From positions 1-38,542 of the forward strand of contig NZ_KB891924.1 in assembly GCF_000373585.1 (NCBI RefSeq): a stretch of 38,542 nt of DNA, given 5' to 3'. Shown one piece after another: positions 38,301-38,542 of the stretch. Under the pieces are notes generated by a model that had not been told where the DNA came from, did no database searches, and saw nothing but the letters and a program-made list of their open reading frames with translations. Source of the stretch: Streptomyces sp. MspMP-M5 (GTDB lineage Bacteria > Actinomycetota > Actinomycetes > Streptomycetales > Streptomycetaceae). The first letter of the stretch is position 1; every line of letters starts with the position of its first letter. Made by a program: the position numbers and the translations under genes.

Positions 38301-38309
38301 ATCAAAATT

Positions 38310-38429
38310 AGTTCGGCGGCGTCCTACTCTCCCACAGGGTCCCCCCTGCAGTACCATCGGCGCTGAAAGGCTTAGCTTCCGGGTTCGGAATGTAACCGGG
38401 CGTTTCCCTAACGCTATAACCACCGAAAC
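38310..38429 (-). rRNA. rrf: 5S ribosomal RNA
   Basis: The 120 bases on the minus strand begin GTTTCGGTGGTTATAGCGTT and end GTAGGACGCCGCCGAACT. They contain the conserved CATTCCGAACCCGGAAGCTAA loop and show the paired ends (GTTTCGG with CCGAACT-side bases) and length of Streptomyces 5S rRNA. It follows the 23S 3' end after a spacer of about 70 bases. Confidence 0.96.
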
Positions 38430-38498
38430 ACTATGAAACTTTAGAACAACCGTTGGTCTGTTCATGGCTTCAGAACCAACACAGTGGACGCGAGCAAC

Positions 38499-38542
38499 TG
38501 AGGACAAGCCCTCGGCCTATTAGTACCAGTCAACTCCACACC
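38499..38542 (-). rRNA. rrl: 23S ribosomal RNA, 3' end (partial)
   Basis: The last 44 bases on the minus strand read GGTGTGGAGTTGACTGGTAC then TAATAGGCCGAGGGCTTGTC. This is the 3' end of Streptomyces 23S rRNA; the rest lies outside the window. The exact mature end (about 38499) is estimated. Confidence 0.9.

Overview
The window is chromosomal DNA from a high-GC actinomycete, almost certainly a Streptomyces. The main evidence is strong third-position G/C bias, a rex-hemA-hemC-hemD operon, a bldN-rsbN developmental sigma/anti-sigma pair, a class I lysyl-tRNA synthetase, DUF3558 lipoproteins, a CinY-type secreted protein, the 32-residue bS22-type basic peptide, and a 5S rRNA and 23S 3' end of Streptomyces type. 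Most of it is conserved core chromosome; accessory genes are concentrated at about 4.2-13.3 kb.

Left part (1-14.3 kb). On the minus strand lie a truncated polysaccharide deacetylase-like lipoprotein, a histidine phosphatase and hemL (the last two coupled by an ATGA overlap). A small unknown protein is divergent from hemL. Then come an SDR/cupin pair (ATGA overlap), a MazG-like protein, a divergent TetR/FAD-monooxygenase pair with clustered operator-like repeats, a YnfA-type membrane protein, and an SDR preceded by an unusual array of 18-19 bp repeats. A decayed gene start sits next to rtcB (RNA ligase), followed by two paralogous DUF3558 lipoproteins.

Middle part (14.3-27 kb). Class I lysS and argS are divergent. 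Next are an aldo/keto reductase and a secreted CinY-like protein, then the tetrapyrrole genes on the minus strand. Rex (redox sensor), HemA, HemC and a fused methyltransferase/HemD protein form one operon whose genes overlap by 4 bp, with a Rex operator in front and a terminator behind. hemB follows as a separate unit, and hemL at the left end supplies the remaining early ALA enzyme. Together they cover glutamyl-tRNA to uroporphyrinogen III except glutamyl-tRNA synthetase.

Right part (27-38.5 kb). A glutaredoxin-like protein and a HAD-IB phosphatase lead into bldN, the ECF sigma factor made with an N-terminal prosequence, and rsbN, its membrane anti-sigma factor, which has a BldN-type promoter in front. 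Then, on the minus strand, come a PlsC-type acyltransferase, an NAD-dependent epimerase (TTG start), bS22, a small excisionase-like DNA-binding protein, a putative phosphatase, an AcuC-type deacetylase, an MFS transporter and a HAD phosphatase. The last lies directly downstream of the end of an rRNA operon (23S 3' end, 5S, strong terminator).

I found no CRISPR array, tRNA, insertion sequence, phage or complete biosynthetic cluster. The signals most worth a second look are regulatory: the four-site TetR operator array, the nine-unit repeat array before an SDR gene, six genes with a -10-like hexamer just before an ATG that lacks a Shine-Dalgarno sequence, a direct repeat in front of bldN, and a terminator built from the last codons of the acyltransferase gene.
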